Below are positions 49,885 through 61,400 of a stretch of 64,000 nucleotides of DNA, piece by piece. The notes below the pieces were generated by a model. It searched no databases, had not been told where the DNA came from, and saw nothing but the letters and a program-made list of their open reading frames with translations. Numbering within the stretch: position 1 is the stretch's first letter; every line of letters begins with the position of its first letter. This DNA is from Flavipsychrobacter sp. (GTDB taxonomy: Bacteria; Bacteroidota; Bacteroidia; Chitinophagales; Chitinophagaceae), in contig JAJNBJ010000004.1 of the NCBI GenBank assembly GCA_021155965.1, positions 158,985 to 222,984 of the forward strand. Direction: 5' to 3'. Position numbers and translations under genes: made by a program.

Positions 49885-51033
49885 ATGCAGAAGACTATTT
49901 TATTTTTTGTCCTATTCCTGATCGTTACTTTTCCTATGTTACAGCATTCTTTACCCTTTTTTGAGAGTGGGAAAATAAATGGAGCTGTAACGGAAGCAAA
50001 AGATGTATCATTTTCCTTAAGTGCATGGTTCGATGGGTCATACCAAAAACAAAAAGAGCTATACCTGAATGATAATACGGGTTGTCGGCCAGATCTTGTA
50101 CGGTTAAATAACGAGGTGGATTTCAGGTTATTTAATAAACTGCATGCAAACAATGTAGTAATAGGCAAAGACAATTACCTGTATGAAAAAATGTACATCG
50201 ATGAGTATTCCGGCATTGATTACATGGGGGACGGGATCATTACCAGCCTTATGATGAAGCTTAAGAAAGTGCAGGATACACTGGGTAAGTTGGGAAAGAC
50301 CTTTTTATTTGTATATGCACCATCAAAAGCAAGATTTTTTCCGGATAAATTTCCTTCTGAACTGGAGCAGAAACTGGCGAACTATAAAACAAACTATGAG
50401 TCTTTTAAACGGGTTGGAGATTCGCTGGGCGTGAAGCAATTAGATATTAATGCATGGTTCCTGGGAATGAAGGATACCAGCAAACATTTGCTTTTTTCCC
50501 GGCTTGGCACTCATTGGACGGTATACGGATCGCTGCTGGTTTGCGACAGTATAATAAAGTATATAGAAAGAGAGCGGAGTATTCGTATGCCTGCGTTAAC
50601 GTGGAATGTGATCGACTATACTGAAGAAGCCAGGAGGACAGATGCAGACCTTGCCAAGGGCCTGAACCTCATCAGCCGGTTTAAAAGTGAGCGGTTTAGT
50701 TATCCGCAATATGGGTTTAGTTATGAAGGAGAAAGGGCATTGCCTAAAGCAGTTTATATAGGCGATAGTTTTCTTTGGACCTTACTCGATGACCGGCTGA
50801 TGCAAAGCGTGAATAAAGACTGGCAGGTGTGGTATTACTTTAATGTGGTCTGGACGGAAAAAACATTGTCGGGAGAGGCACCCAGTAAAGAGATCGTAAA
50901 TTACAACTGGCAGGAGGAATTAATGAAAGCTGATTATATAGTGGCATTGTATACACCTGCAAATTTTAAAGGATTTAATTACGATGGCTCATTTATTGAG
51001 CAGATGTATAAATATTTTTATCCGGGTAATTAG
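49885..51033 (+). CDS. AlgJ/AlgX-like SGNH acetyltransferase partner of MBOAT
   Basis: A 382-residue protein with an N-terminal membrane anchor or signal (residues 4-20). The body follows the AlgJ/DHHW group: NNVVIGKDNYLYE (compare the family's G.dgwlfy), FLFVYAPSKARFFPDKFP, the catalytic His segment SRLGTHWTVYGSLLVCD and the Ser segment AVYIGDSFLWTLL. With the MBOAT protein just upstream it would O-acylate a polysaccharide in the periplasm. An AAGGAGG sequence lies 3 bp before the ATG, rare for a Bacteroidetes gene and perhaps too close to act as a normal ribosome site. Converges on the next gene with a 6-bp gap. Confidence 0.85.
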   Translation: MQKTILFFVLFLIVTFPMLQHSLPFFESGKINGAVTEAKDVSFSLSAWFDGSYQKQKELYLNDNTGCRPDLVRLNNEVDFRLFNKLHANNVVIGKDNYLYEKMYIDEYSGIDYMGDGIITSLMMKLKKVQDTLGKLGKTFLFVYAPSKARFFPDKFPSELEQKLANYKTNYESFKRVGDSLGVKQLDINAWFLGMKDTSKHLLFSRLGTHWTVYGSLLVCDSIIKYIERERSIRMPALTWNVIDYTEEARRTDADLAKGLNLISRFKSERFSYPQYGFSYEGERALPKAVYIGDSFLWTLLDDRLMQSVNKDWQVWYYFNVVWTEKTLSGEAPSKEIVNYNWQEELMKADYIVALYTPANFKGFNYDGSFIEQMYKYFYPGN

Positions 51034-51039
51034 CGGGTG

Positions 51040-52842
51040 CTACTCATTAAAAGAAGCAGCTTCTAGGTCACTTATTTGTATATCGTACTCACTATCGCCG
51101 TTCCAGAAGAGGATAGTCACAGAGTCGTAACTGGCGTCAGGCAACTTCATAAAGATCGATACGGGTTTTGTCTCGTTCTCGTGCAACACCCTGTGAACAC
51201 GAACCATGTTCTCCTTTACTACATTGCCGTTATTTTTAAGCCGGACAATAAACTGTGCCATCTTCCATATATTGGTTTCCCTTTCTGTGCAGTGGAAAGA
51301 GGCGGTAACTTTTAGCCATTCTGCATTTTTATCCGCAAAAGGAAAAACATAGTCAGGGCTGATTTGGTGTTCTTTAGTAAGCACTAAGCTCTTCCTTATT
51401 AAATATTTCTCGTGTGAAATACTATCAATAAGCCCCCGATAAATAATCCGGCTGTTTTTGAGTTCTCCTTCAAATATCTCAGGATTGTCCTTTAACAGCG
51501 TAACGTCTTCCGGCACGGCATCCCACCTGCCTGCTGCTTTCCAGAAATAGGCGCCCGACATTATTTCTGCATCATAGATAGTGCCTTTGTGATAGGCATA
51601 TGTGACCCAGATATTGTAGTACATAAATCCGGCAGCAACTATAGAAAAGAGGACAAGCGCTAATTTCCTGTTCATGGAAACCTGCACCAATGCAGCAACA
51701 GGGAATATGAGCACCGGGTAGCTCTGCACCATTGCCCTGCCCCCATACCACCAGATATTCCAGGAGCATACAATGTAATAGTTCAGTAAGAAAAAGGTGA
51801 TTATAGCGATCCTGTTCTTGCCACGCATCAGGAACGGGATGATGCCAATAAATGCAAATATCATTATGGGCGTGTAAGTGAGCCAGCCGCTGCGGTAACT
51901 AAAAGTATAGTCGAAAAAGTTAGGTGAGCGGAAGTATAAATGCTGGTTCTGGTCGTAGCTGTAAAATAACCAGTGGCCTGTTGCATATTTCCAGTAGATA
52001 AGCTGTATAGAAAGTACGCACAATGCAACCAGACCTGCCAGTAGCAGTTGCCTGAAATGCTTAAAATAAAGTGTAAAGCGGTTTTTTATTGAAGATATAG
52101 AAAGGCTATCGAGCCCCCAAAACAGGGGTATTATACAAGATAAAGCATCGCTGGGCCGGGTAAGGGCTGCCAGGCCAACCAGGAAACCGATCCTAAACGC
52201 ATATTTGGTTTTAAAGGTCTGGTAAAAATAATGGGTGTTCAATATAAGAAAGACATAAACTGTAAAAAGCCAGCAATGCGACATGCCGCAGTCTATGGCT
52301 GCATAATTGAGATAGTTGGAGCCGATGACCAGTATGCATATGGCTATCGCCACTACTTTATCCTCGTAGAACAGCAGAAGCAGCTTTCGCAAATACCATA
52401 GGCCGATGAGGGAAATAAGCAACCCGCCAAACTGGATAGCAAACTGGTATGGCACGGAAAAGCCATCCTGCGGATACCCGAGTACCGGTGCAATGAAATG
52501 CGCTGTTGCAAAGAATGGCAGGTACATAACTGCCATGCCGGAGGCATACTTCATTACATAATCGCCATTTTCCAGCCGTATTGCCTGCTGAAAATCGGTC
52601 GGGTTATTCGTTGGCAAGTACTTTTTCAGTATATCATCCTTAAAGGCCTGGTGTTTCAGGTCGTTATAAATAAAAACAGAAGGAAGATACCAATAGTATC
52701 CCGAGACATCCCACGATATTGTTGCTTCAGAGCCTGCATTTTTCCACCGTGGATAAAAGAAAAAAGAGGCATAACACATGACAACAGCACAGAACAAAAA
52801 TGTGTAACGTGAAAGATCATTATTTGTGGAACCGGCTGTCAT
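51040..52842 (-). CDS. Polytopic membrane protein, GT-C-like
   Basis: A 600-residue protein with about 10-11 membrane helices in the first 420 residues and a soluble beta-rich C-terminal domain (about 440-600, with FHCTERETNIWKMAQFIVRLKNN and SVTILFWNGDSEYDIQISDLEAA). The first periplasmic loop (SWDVSGYYWYLPSVFIYND) has acidic residues placed as in GT-C glycosyltransferases, which use lipid-linked sugars. The C-terminal domain could bind glycan. No exact family is recognised. Together with the 52891 gene 48 bp upstream it forms a minus-strand pair that probably decorates the locus's polysaccharide or another glycan. Confidence 0.75.
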   Translation of the reverse strand: MTAGSTNNDLSRYTFLFCAVVMCYASFFFYPRWKNAGSEATISWDVSGYYWYLPSVFIYNDLKHQAFKDDILKKYLPTNNPTDFQQAIRLENGDYVMKYASGMAVMYLPFFATAHFIAPVLGYPQDGFSVPYQFAIQFGGLLISLIGLWYLRKLLLLFYEDKVVAIAICILVIGSNYLNYAAIDCGMSHCWLFTVYVFLILNTHYFYQTFKTKYAFRIGFLVGLAALTRPSDALSCIIPLFWGLDSLSISSIKNRFTLYFKHFRQLLLAGLVALCVLSIQLIYWKYATGHWLFYSYDQNQHLYFRSPNFFDYTFSYRSGWLTYTPIMIFAFIGIIPFLMRGKNRIAIITFFLLNYYIVCSWNIWWYGGRAMVQSYPVLIFPVAALVQVSMNRKLALVLFSIVAAGFMYYNIWVTYAYHKGTIYDAEIMSGAYFWKAAGRWDAVPEDVTLLKDNPEIFEGELKNSRIIYRGLIDSISHEKYLIRKSLVLTKEHQISPDYVFPFADKNAEWLKVTASFHCTERETNIWKMAQFIVRLKNNGNVVKENMVRVHRVLHENETKPVSIFMKLPDASYDSVTILFWNGDSEYDIQISDLEAASFNE

Positions 52843-52890
52843 CCTGTATTTATACTAATGCTAAAGTACTGTTTATTAGTGAGTTTGCTG

Positions 52891-54330
52891 TTATTGCATC
52901 AGTTCTTCGTAGGTCATTACCTGGTAAACGGCGGTAGTGTCTATTAGAAAATATTTGGCGTTCAGGGAACTGATATTATCGAACAGGTTTCCACTGAAGA
53001 ACTGTTTCCGGGTTTTGGCTGCTTCAATAGTAGCCGTCTCATCGGGGTTTACAAAAAAGAAGAAAGACTGTGGCTTTTCCCCACGCATGGCAGAGGTTAT
53101 AAGTGTTTCATAAGGAATACCCCAGGTGAGTTTATTGATGGTCATTAGGTTGTAGTTGCTAACAATCGCCAGCTTTGTATGGCCCTTTTTCTTCATCTGG
53201 GTGATGATCTGTTCATTGAAGGGGATGCGTTGGTTAAAACCCGGGAAGGCAGAGGCTATGTAGGCCATTCTTGCCAGGAAAATGAATGTCAGCAAAAGCG
53301 CAGCATTTCGATAGGATAGCTTAGGCAAAACAAAAAACACAAATGTGACAGCCATAATAATACCTATACTAGCCCATTCACTCTCAATATGGAACAGTAG
53401 CACATACTTGTCCAGGTCGCCATAGGTGAGGCCCATGATGATATGATAGCCTATAAAGGAAATTATCGTCCATATTGCCAGCGCTTTTTGTTTTTGTTGT
53501 ATCAATACCACCATACCAATGATGAAGATGATGGTTGCTGCCCAATAGTTCACCAGGCAACGGTATACAAAAACACGTACTACGGGCGTATTGAATGATT
53601 TAATGATATCCTTTATTGAGAAATGGGTAAGGTTATGCAGGTGTCCGGTTTCATAGGATGGCATTGGGCCGGTTGCATCAATATATTTATAGGCTATAAT
53701 GGCGACAAGGATAGCACTCAGTAAGATAGTGGTACGTTTGGTAAATGGCCAGTTGTTTTTTTCTATTATAAAGTAAACCCATAAAAACACTGTAGGTATA
53801 ATGACAACAAAATGGGTGAAAATGGTAATAAATGCCAGCAACGAAAACGCTACACTGATCAGGACAATATTCGCCTTCCGGGTGCCCATGTAAATGGTGA
53901 CACCATAGAAAAGGAACATCCAGCCTATAGCCTGGTGCACTTCGTTATTTGTCCAGAACCAGGAAGAACTGATGATAAGGAAATAATAAAGCGCCATTAA
54001 AATGGTCAGGGCATATTGCCTGCACCGGTACAATACGCCTGCTACCAGGAAGTAAAAAATATTAAAGCTGGCAGAGTATAATATCAGCACTTGTTTTAGC
54101 GGCAAATGCATCTTTACAGCGGCATATGGAAAGATCTGGGTGATAAATGAGCCGTACCGGTTGAACTGGATGGAAGTCCGTTCGTAGTTAATAATATTGA
54201 AAACTATGTAGGCCGCATCGGCAAATAGAATACGTTGTTTATAAAGGATGATCGCTCCAACCAGCAGAACGCCCATTGCTGCAAGCGCAATTATGGAAAG
54301 TTTTTTTAAAACAGGAGCTTGTGTGGTCAT
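52891..54330 (-). CDS. Polytopic membrane protein, possible glycosyltransferase
   Basis: A 479-residue protein with about 11-12 predicted membrane helices through residue 385 and a short soluble end (LAIVSNYNLMTINKLTWGIPYETLITSAMRGEKPQSFFFFVNPDE). It begins MTTQAPVLKKLSIIALAAMGVLLV. The shape is that of GT-C-type or EpsG/Wzy-like proteins, but no diagnostic motif is certain. It is transcribed divergently from the DUF2461 gene (78 bp between starts) and lies upstream of the other GT-C-like gene, so the two are probably in one operon. Confidence 0.7.
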   Translation of the reverse strand: MTTQAPVLKKLSIIALAAMGVLLVGAIILYKQRILFADAAYIVFNIINYERTSIQFNRYGSFITQIFPYAAVKMHLPLKQVLILYSASFNIFYFLVAGVLYRCRQYALTILMALYYFLIISSSWFWTNNEVHQAIGWMFLFYGVTIYMGTRKANIVLISVAFSLLAFITIFTHFVVIIPTVFLWVYFIIEKNNWPFTKRTTILLSAILVAIIAYKYIDATGPMPSYETGHLHNLTHFSIKDIIKSFNTPVVRVFVYRCLVNYWAATIIFIIGMVVLIQQKQKALAIWTIISFIGYHIIMGLTYGDLDKYVLLFHIESEWASIGIIMAVTFVFFVLPKLSYRNAALLLTFIFLARMAYIASAFPGFNQRIPFNEQIITQMKKKGHTKLAIVSNYNLMTINKLTWGIPYETLITSAMRGEKPQSFFFFVNPDETATIEAAKTRKQFFSGNLFDNISSLNAKYFLIDTTAVYQVMTYEELMQ

Positions 54331-54408
54331 TTACAGTTGTTAAAGATACTGCCATATGTGATTATCAAATTAGTTTCTATTTTTGGTAAAGGCAAAAAAT
54401 TAAAAAAT

Positions 54409-55068
54409 ATGCTACAGGCGAATACCATCACTTTTCTTAAGCAACTGGCAAAGAACAACAATAAGCCGTGGTTTGACAAGAACCGGGACAAATATGAAGC
54501 GGCAAAAGAAGACCATGAAGCCCTGGTAGCGGATATACTCAGTGGTTTGTCGAAAGCTGAGCCGGTTTTTAAGGAGCAAAAGGCGAAAGATTGCATTTTC
54601 AGGATCTTCCGTGATGTGCGTTTTTCAAAAGACAAAACGCCTTACAAGGCCCATTTTGGTGCGTTCTTCGCCAAGGGTGGGCGTAAATATCCCGGTGCAG
54701 GGTATTACCTGCACCTTGAGCCCGGAGGTAAAAGTTTTGCAGGCGAGGGACTATGGATACCAGAGCCTCCATTGTTAAAGCAAGTGAGGCAGGAGATCGA
54801 CTATAATTTCAATGACTTCAAAAAGATCATTGAGGACAAGAAGTTTAAAAAGTATTTTAAAAAAATAGAGGGAGAGCAACTGACAAAGGTGCCGCAAGGA
54901 TATAAAGAAGACAACCCGGCAATAGAATACTTAAAAATGAAAGGCTATACCGTAGGATGTAAGCTGAGTGATGAAGAGATAAGCAGCAAATCGCTTACAA
55001 AGAAGACGCTGGAGATATTTTCGGCAATGAAGCCGTTCGTAGATTTTCTGAACAGGCCGCTGGATTAA
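54409..55068 (+). CDS. DUF2461 / TIGR02453-family protein
   Basis: About 219 residues. The conserved start (TITFLKQLAKNNNKPWFDKNRDKYEAAKEDHEALV), the middle RIFRDVRFSKDKTPYKAHFGAFFAKGGRKYPGAGYYLHLEPGGKSFAGEGLW and the later FKKYFKKIEGEQLTKVPQGYKEDNPAIEYLKMKGY are diagnostic of the DUF2461 (TIGR02453) family, found in many bacteria and fungi with no proven role. The frame extends to 54319, but the ATG at 54409 gives the family N-terminus. It is cytoplasmic with no signal. Its stop overlaps the convergent small gene by 4 bp. Confidence 0.95.
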   Translation: MLQANTITFLKQLAKNNNKPWFDKNRDKYEAAKEDHEALVADILSGLSKAEPVFKEQKAKDCIFRIFRDVRFSKDKTPYKAHFGAFFAKGGRKYPGAGYYLHLEPGGKSFAGEGLWIPEPPLLKQVRQEIDYNFNDFKKIIEDKKFKKYFKKIEGEQLTKVPQGYKEDNPAIEYLKMKGYTVGCKLSDEEISSKSLTKKTLEIFSAMKPFVDFLNRPLD

Positions 55069-55361
55069 TTACAGAACACAAGAAATTCAAAGGGTTTATC
55101 GCAGCAATCTGTGTTCTTTTTCTTACGGGGCTTAGGTTTTTGCTTCGTTTTATGGTACACATCGAGCAGTTCCCCCGCTTCAAGCACCTGCTTGTCTGTG
55201 TCCACTTTGTTTACAAGCACCATTAGCTCCTCGACCTTTTCATTAAAGTGATCGTTCCAGTTCTGCGCCACTTTTGCTGTAACCAGTAATTCACGTACTT
55301 GTGGTTTCATAAACTTAAGGTTTACTAAAGTACCCCTTGTACTTTCAGGAAAAGTAAACAT
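55065..55361 (-). CDS. Small basic protein of unknown function
   Basis: About 98 residues from the ATG at 55361. A GTG at 55370 and an ATG at 55310 (MKPQVRELLVTAKVAQNW) are alternative starts, and the last is plausible because the helical body begins there. The centre is an amphipathic helical region (WNDHFNEKVEELMVLVNKVDTDKQVLEAGELLDVYHKTK). A Lys/Pro-rich stretch (KQKPKPRKKKNTDCC) comes next, with a Cys pair and a third Cys near the end. I know no family. It lies between DUF2461 and the giant adhesin gene. Confidence 0.6.
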   Translation of the reverse strand: MFTFPESTRGTLVNLKFMKPQVRELLVTAKVAQNWNDHFNEKVEELMVLVNKVDTDKQVLEAGELLDVYHKTKQKPKPRKKKNTDCCDKPFEFLVFCN

Positions 55362-55417
55362 TTTTTTCACTCGTTGAATAGTGAAAATGCATATGTGGAT
55401 AAGTTTTTCCCTGAGAG

Positions 55418-58400
55418 TTACCTGTTCACCTGTAAATGGAACATTCTGTTCTCAGAACCACAGCGAAGTGTCAACATATACATGCCATTCGCTAACTGTT
55501 CGGACAGGCGTACCTGCTCATCTATTTTTCCATCTGTTGTACTTGCTATGTTTTTATATACCGTTTGCCCGATCATGTTAATTATTTCAACTGATACTTC
55601 CCGTTCTGTCGCAGAGCCTATGTGTCCCTTTATAGTAAATACCCCTTTGTTCGGGTTAGGCAATATAACTATATCAGTGTTCATACTTATGCTACCTACT
55701 CCTGTACGATCTATTTGGATCACGGTTATGTAGATCCAGTTATGCGCACTTACAACGCAGACATCATTGCTGGTCACCAGGCAGCTAACAGAATCCGGTA
55801 TAGGGTAGCTGAATGAGCTACTGATATAGGTATTGGTTGTAGCGCCAGGAACAGGAATACCGTTTATATACCATTGGTAAGTTGGGTTTACGGCATCGGT
55901 AATCACATACAGCGTATCGGTTTGTCCCAGTTCAATAGTAGTGCCAGGTGTAGCTGCAATGACAACGGAAGGCAATTTCGGGGTGTCAACAGTAAAGACA
56001 ACCTTTTGGCTGGTATCTATACTGATATACCGGCAAGGATAATTGCTGGTCATGATGCAATATACCTCGTCATTGTCGTTGGGTACAAAACTATATGATG
56101 AAGTGCCGCCCACGTATGTGCCATTATGCATCCACCTGTGATCTGGTGCGGTGCCACCGAAAATAGTAACTGCATTAACGGTAACGGCTGTGCCCTGGCA
56201 TACAGTGTCGTTAGGAACAGGAACTAGGTTCACTACCGGGGTTCCGAAAGGTATTACCGACATAGTATCCTGGTAAATCGCACTGTCAGGCAACGGGCAC
56301 ATAGCATTGCTGGTCATCTTCACTTTCACAATATCGCCGTTGGCAGGGATGAAACTATAAGTAGATGCTGCAGACACAGATATGCCATTTACACTCCAGT
56401 GGTATGCCGGGGCTGAGCCGCCGTTTACCGGTATTGGCGTAAATACTACCGTAGCGCCGCTGCAAATAGTATCTGACGGCACAGCGGTGAATGACACTGC
56501 CGGTACAACAAATGGCGTAATGCCTACCGCTGCAGAGCCGATCATTGTAGCAGTGCAGCCAGTTGCGGTACTAGTGCCGGTAACAGTGTATGTGCCCGTT
56601 AAAGTGTGCAGCCCAAAACTGATAGCGCCACCTGTTCCCGCGAAAGGGCCAACTGAACTGGCGCCAAGACGCAGCATGTAGTTGACACCAACTGAAGAAC
56701 TGCTGAGACCAATGGCTACACCAGTGCCTCCGCCACAATAGTTGCCTCCGCCGGTAACAGTGTATCCTGATGGCAGTGGGGTAACACTAAGTGTTGTGGT
56801 AACATAACACCCTGCAGGAAGTTGGTAAGTAATTGTTGCTGATCCAAGCGCTATGCCTGAAACAACTCCTGAAGACGAACCAACCGTCATGATGCCGGTA
56901 GTGCTGCTGGTCCACGTACCGCCGGTAACAGCATTGGATAATGTAATAGTGCCCGACAGGCAAACAGCAGAAGCGCCTGCAATTGGGCCGGGCATGGGAT
57001 GAATAGTGACTGGATGAGTTGCCGCGCAGCCTGTGCTGATGGAATAACTTATCAATGCAGTGCCGGCAGAAGAACCTGTAACTATGCCGGTGGAGCCGAC
57101 CGAAGCAATGGATGAGACGCTGCTGCTCCATGTGCCGCCTGCGGTGGCATTGGTGAGGGTGAACGTGCCGGCAGCGCAAACGCTGTTAGGTCCCGAAATG
57201 GGTAATGGCAATGGGTTTACCGTAACATAAGTAGCGGCCTCGCAACCAACACCCATAGAGTAAGTGATATCTGCAACGCCTGCGGCAACCCCGGTTACAA
57301 TCCCGGATGTGGAATTAACTGTTGCCAAAGACAAACTGCCACTGCTCCATAAGCCTCCGCTTACAGGATTGCTCAAGGTTATGTTAGAACCAGCACATAC
57401 TGCAGTGGCGCCGGTTATTGTGCCCGGGTTAGGATTGACTGTTACCACCATCGTAACAGGGCATATACCGCTTACTACATAGCTAATAGTTGTTGTGCCT
57501 ATAGCAGTTCCTGTTACAAGTCCGGACACTGTTATTGTTGCAACCGATGGGTTTGAAGACGACCATACACCGCCCGGTGAGGCATCGCTCAGGAGGGTAG
57601 AGGTACCAACACAAACCCTGTTTATTCCTGTAATAGGTGCAATGCCGGGGCTAACGGTAACGGTGACTGAGTTTGAGCAGCCATTGCTTAATCCATAAGT
57701 GATAACAGCAGCGCCGGGAATTCTGCCTGTAACTATTCCTGTGAGGGAGTCGACTGTGGCTATTGTAGTATCGCTGCTGTACCACCTGCCGCCAACTAAT
57801 GGGTTGCCAAGGTGTGTGGTAATACCTGTGCAGATATTTGTAGCGCCGGTTATGGCTGGCGGTGCTACGTTAATAGTGACCGCTCTTGTGGTGGTGCAGC
57901 CTAATGTATAACTTATAGTGGCAGTGCCGGCAGTATTGCCGTAAACTATACCACTGCCAGGGCCTATTGATGCCACAACAGGATTGCTGCTTGTCCATAC
58001 ACCACCGGTTGTGGCGCTGGTTAAAGTAGTGGAGCTAAATGCACATATACCTGGTGCCCCTGTAATAGTAGCAGGCGGCAATACTATATTAACAGGTTTG
58101 GTAACTGTGCAGCCGGTGCCCGGAGTAGTGTAGGAAATAACGGCGCTGCCGGCAGACGCCCCGGCGCATACAATGCCGGATGACGGGCCGACGGTTGCTG
58201 CCGATGAAGCAGTGCTCCAGGTGCCGCCTGCGAGCGGGTTTGTAAATGTTGCGCATGTGGATACACAGATATCATCTGCGCCTGTTATGGCTGGTGGTGT
58301 ACCATTGATAGTTATGGCCCTGGTGGCGAAGCAACCTGTTGCCGTATGTACATAGCTGATGGTAGCATAGCCAACGGTTACACCGGTAACAACGCCTGTT

Positions 58401-61400
58401 GATGAAACTGAAGCATTAGTGTTGCTGCTTATCCATGTGCCGCCCGATAAAGTACCCGGCCCAAGTGTTATTGTTTGCCCTACGCATACTGTTGATGGGC
58501 CTGTTAAAGAAGTTGGCGCCGGATTAACTGTTACCACCATAGTGGCAAAGCAGCCGGTTGGCATCATGTAAGTAATTGTGGCTGTGCCTGCCGACATGCC
58601 CGTCACCAAGCCTGAAGAATTAATAGTTGCCTTACTGATGTCGCTGCTGCTCCATGAGCCTATAAGAGAAGCATTGGTTAGGTACATGGTCTGCCCGACA
58701 CACACAACCGGTGTACCGGAAATCGGCATTACATCATTGATGATCACCGGGGCGATCGCTGGCGGGCAAATACCAACGGTATATGAAATAAGGATAGTGC
58801 CGGTTGATACACCGGTAACTATACCTGTTGCTGAACCAACGGTGGCCCTTGAAATATCGCTGCTGGCCCACGTGCCGCCGGGTGTTGCATCGCTTAAAGT
58901 GGTTGTTGACCCTACACATACGTTCGTGGTGCCGGTAATTGGCGCAGGGCCTGTAGATACAGTTACAGGGAATGTTGCACTGCAGCCGCCTATCGTATAG
59001 CTGATCGTTGCAGGGCCGGCTGCAATTCCACAGTACAACCCTGTTGTTGCATGTATTGTTCCGGCTGCAGTTGGGGACGTACTCCATGTGCCTCCGCCGG
59101 TTGCATTTGTATAGGTGCTGCATAAGCCCGGGCATATATTAGATGTGCCGGATATAGCAGCCGGTGCTGTGGTCACCGTTATGGTCAAATAACTGGCACA
59201 GCCCGAACTCATGGTATAACTGATGGTGGTGGTGCCCGGAGATACTCCTGTAACCAGCCCTGTGCTGCCTATAGTAGCGATACCAATTGAACTGCTGCTC
59301 CACGTGCCACCTGCTAACCCGTTTGTTAAAGCGCTGGTTGCACCCACGCACACTGTGGCTGAGCCTGTTATAACTGTTGGGGTAGGATATACTGTAATGG
59401 GTTTAGTGACATAACAACCGCCTATAGAGTAAGTTATTGTGGCAACTCCGGTCATTGTTGGGCAAACCATGCCTGATGTTGATCCGACAGACGCAATTGT
59501 AGAGGTGCCACTCCATACCCCTCCGCCAACAGAATTGGCTTCTGTAATACAGGTTGGGTGGCAGGTGTGGGACGGGCCGATTATTGTAGCCGGTGTGGCA
59601 TGTACGGTTATTGTTTTTGTAGTAGTGCAGCCTGTAACTGAATAAGTAATGGTAACGATACCGGTGCCTATCCCTGTAACAATGCCCGTAGTGCCAACTG
59701 TTGCCATAGCTGTATTGCTACTGCTCCAGGTGCCGCCGGGCGTAGTGTGGCTTAATGAAGATGTAGAGCCGACACAAGCAAATGTAGGGCCTGTGATTGG
59801 TGCGACTGATGAGGTTACAGACATAGTGCCTGTTACTGTACATGATGAAGAACCCAGTGAGTAGCTGATAATAGCAGTTCCGGCACCCGTGCCTGTTACA
59901 GTTCCGGACAATGAGCCGATATTTGCAACAGATGGGTTACTGCTGGTCCATAAGCCGCCGCTGATGCAGTTGGTGAAAGTGGTAACCCCGCCAATGCATA
60001 CACTGGTCAGGCTCAATGGGCATGGTGATGTGGTAACGGTTATACCTGAAGTTGTATAGCATCCGCCTGTTGATGTGTAGGTGAGGGTTGCCGTTCCGGT
60101 TGCAACTCCGTTCACAAGACCTGATAAGGAGCCAATTGTGGCAACAGAAGTATTGCTGCTTGCCCATATACCACCTGCCGGAGAAGGTGTGCATGGGGCA
60201 ACAGAGCCACCAACACAAATAGCTGATGGGCCACAGGTTAAAGTTGGTAATGGTGTAATGGTTATTGTTACACTGCCCGTCATCAGCCTTGTGCATCCAG
60301 TGGCTGTAATAGTGGCCATAACTGTATAGGTGCCTGCAATAGTGTGCAGGCCAAAGTCAATGGCGCCGCCAGTACCGGCTACAATGATGCCCGTTGCAAC
60401 ACCACCCCGGTATAGCTCATAATTGATGCCGGTTGAAGAAGAGCCTAAGCCAACATGCAGGCCTGGGTCGCCTGCGCAGTAGCTGCCGCCGCCGGTGACG
60501 GTGAAAGCCGTGGGCAATGCGTTAACGGTCATAGGCAAGCATTGCCGGCAACCTGTAGGAAGCATATAGCAGATATCCAATGTAACTGAGGCGGGCCCGA
60601 TAGAAAGGACAACACCTGTAGAGGGATTAACTGTTGCGGTAGCTGTACTGCTGCTGCTCCATGTGCCACCGGTCGTTGTGGTAGACAAAGTTGTTGAGGA
60701 ACCGGAGCATATTGTTGATGTTCCGGTAATAGCAGATGGCAATGGGTTTACGGTGATCAGCTTTGTAACAGTCCCTGAGCCTGTCGTATAAGAGATCGTT
60801 GCCACACCTGATGCGATGCCTGTAACAATGCCGGTTGAAGAGCCAACTGTAGCAATTGTAGTATTGCTGCTGCTCCATGTGCCGCCAGCGGGCGTTGGCG
60901 TTAGCGTTATGCTGCTACCAGCGCAAACAGAGTTGGAACCTGAAATCGATATTGGAAGAAATTTTGCGAGAAAAGCATCGATCCCTCCTGCAAAAGTTGC
61001 CTGGTACGTACCGGATGTGGCAATTCCGCTAGTACTCAATGTATATCCTGATATATAGATATTTGCAAGGCCATCAGCGGCTATCCCTGTTCCTCTGTCT
61101 TCTGCACTTCCACCATAATAAGTAGCCCATTGAATGGCGCCTGAACTATTAAACTCAGCCAGGAAACCATCTATTACACCTCCGAATGCTGGTTGGTGCG
61201 CCCCAGCAGACGCTATGCCGGAAGTGCTTAACGTCAAACCTGTTATAAATATATTCCCTGTTCCGTCAAAGGCTATTCCGGGTTGATTTTCTATGTCACT
61301 CCCACCATAATACGTACCCCATAGAATAGCTCCTGAGCTGCTAAACTTTGCCAGAAAAATATCTAAACTTCCCGCTAAAGTTGTTTGGTATGCCCCTGAT

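Noticed and set aside
57264..60329. Series of plus-strand frames opposite the Ig array
   Set aside because: They recur once per module with similar sequence, so they are antisense shadows of the repeats.
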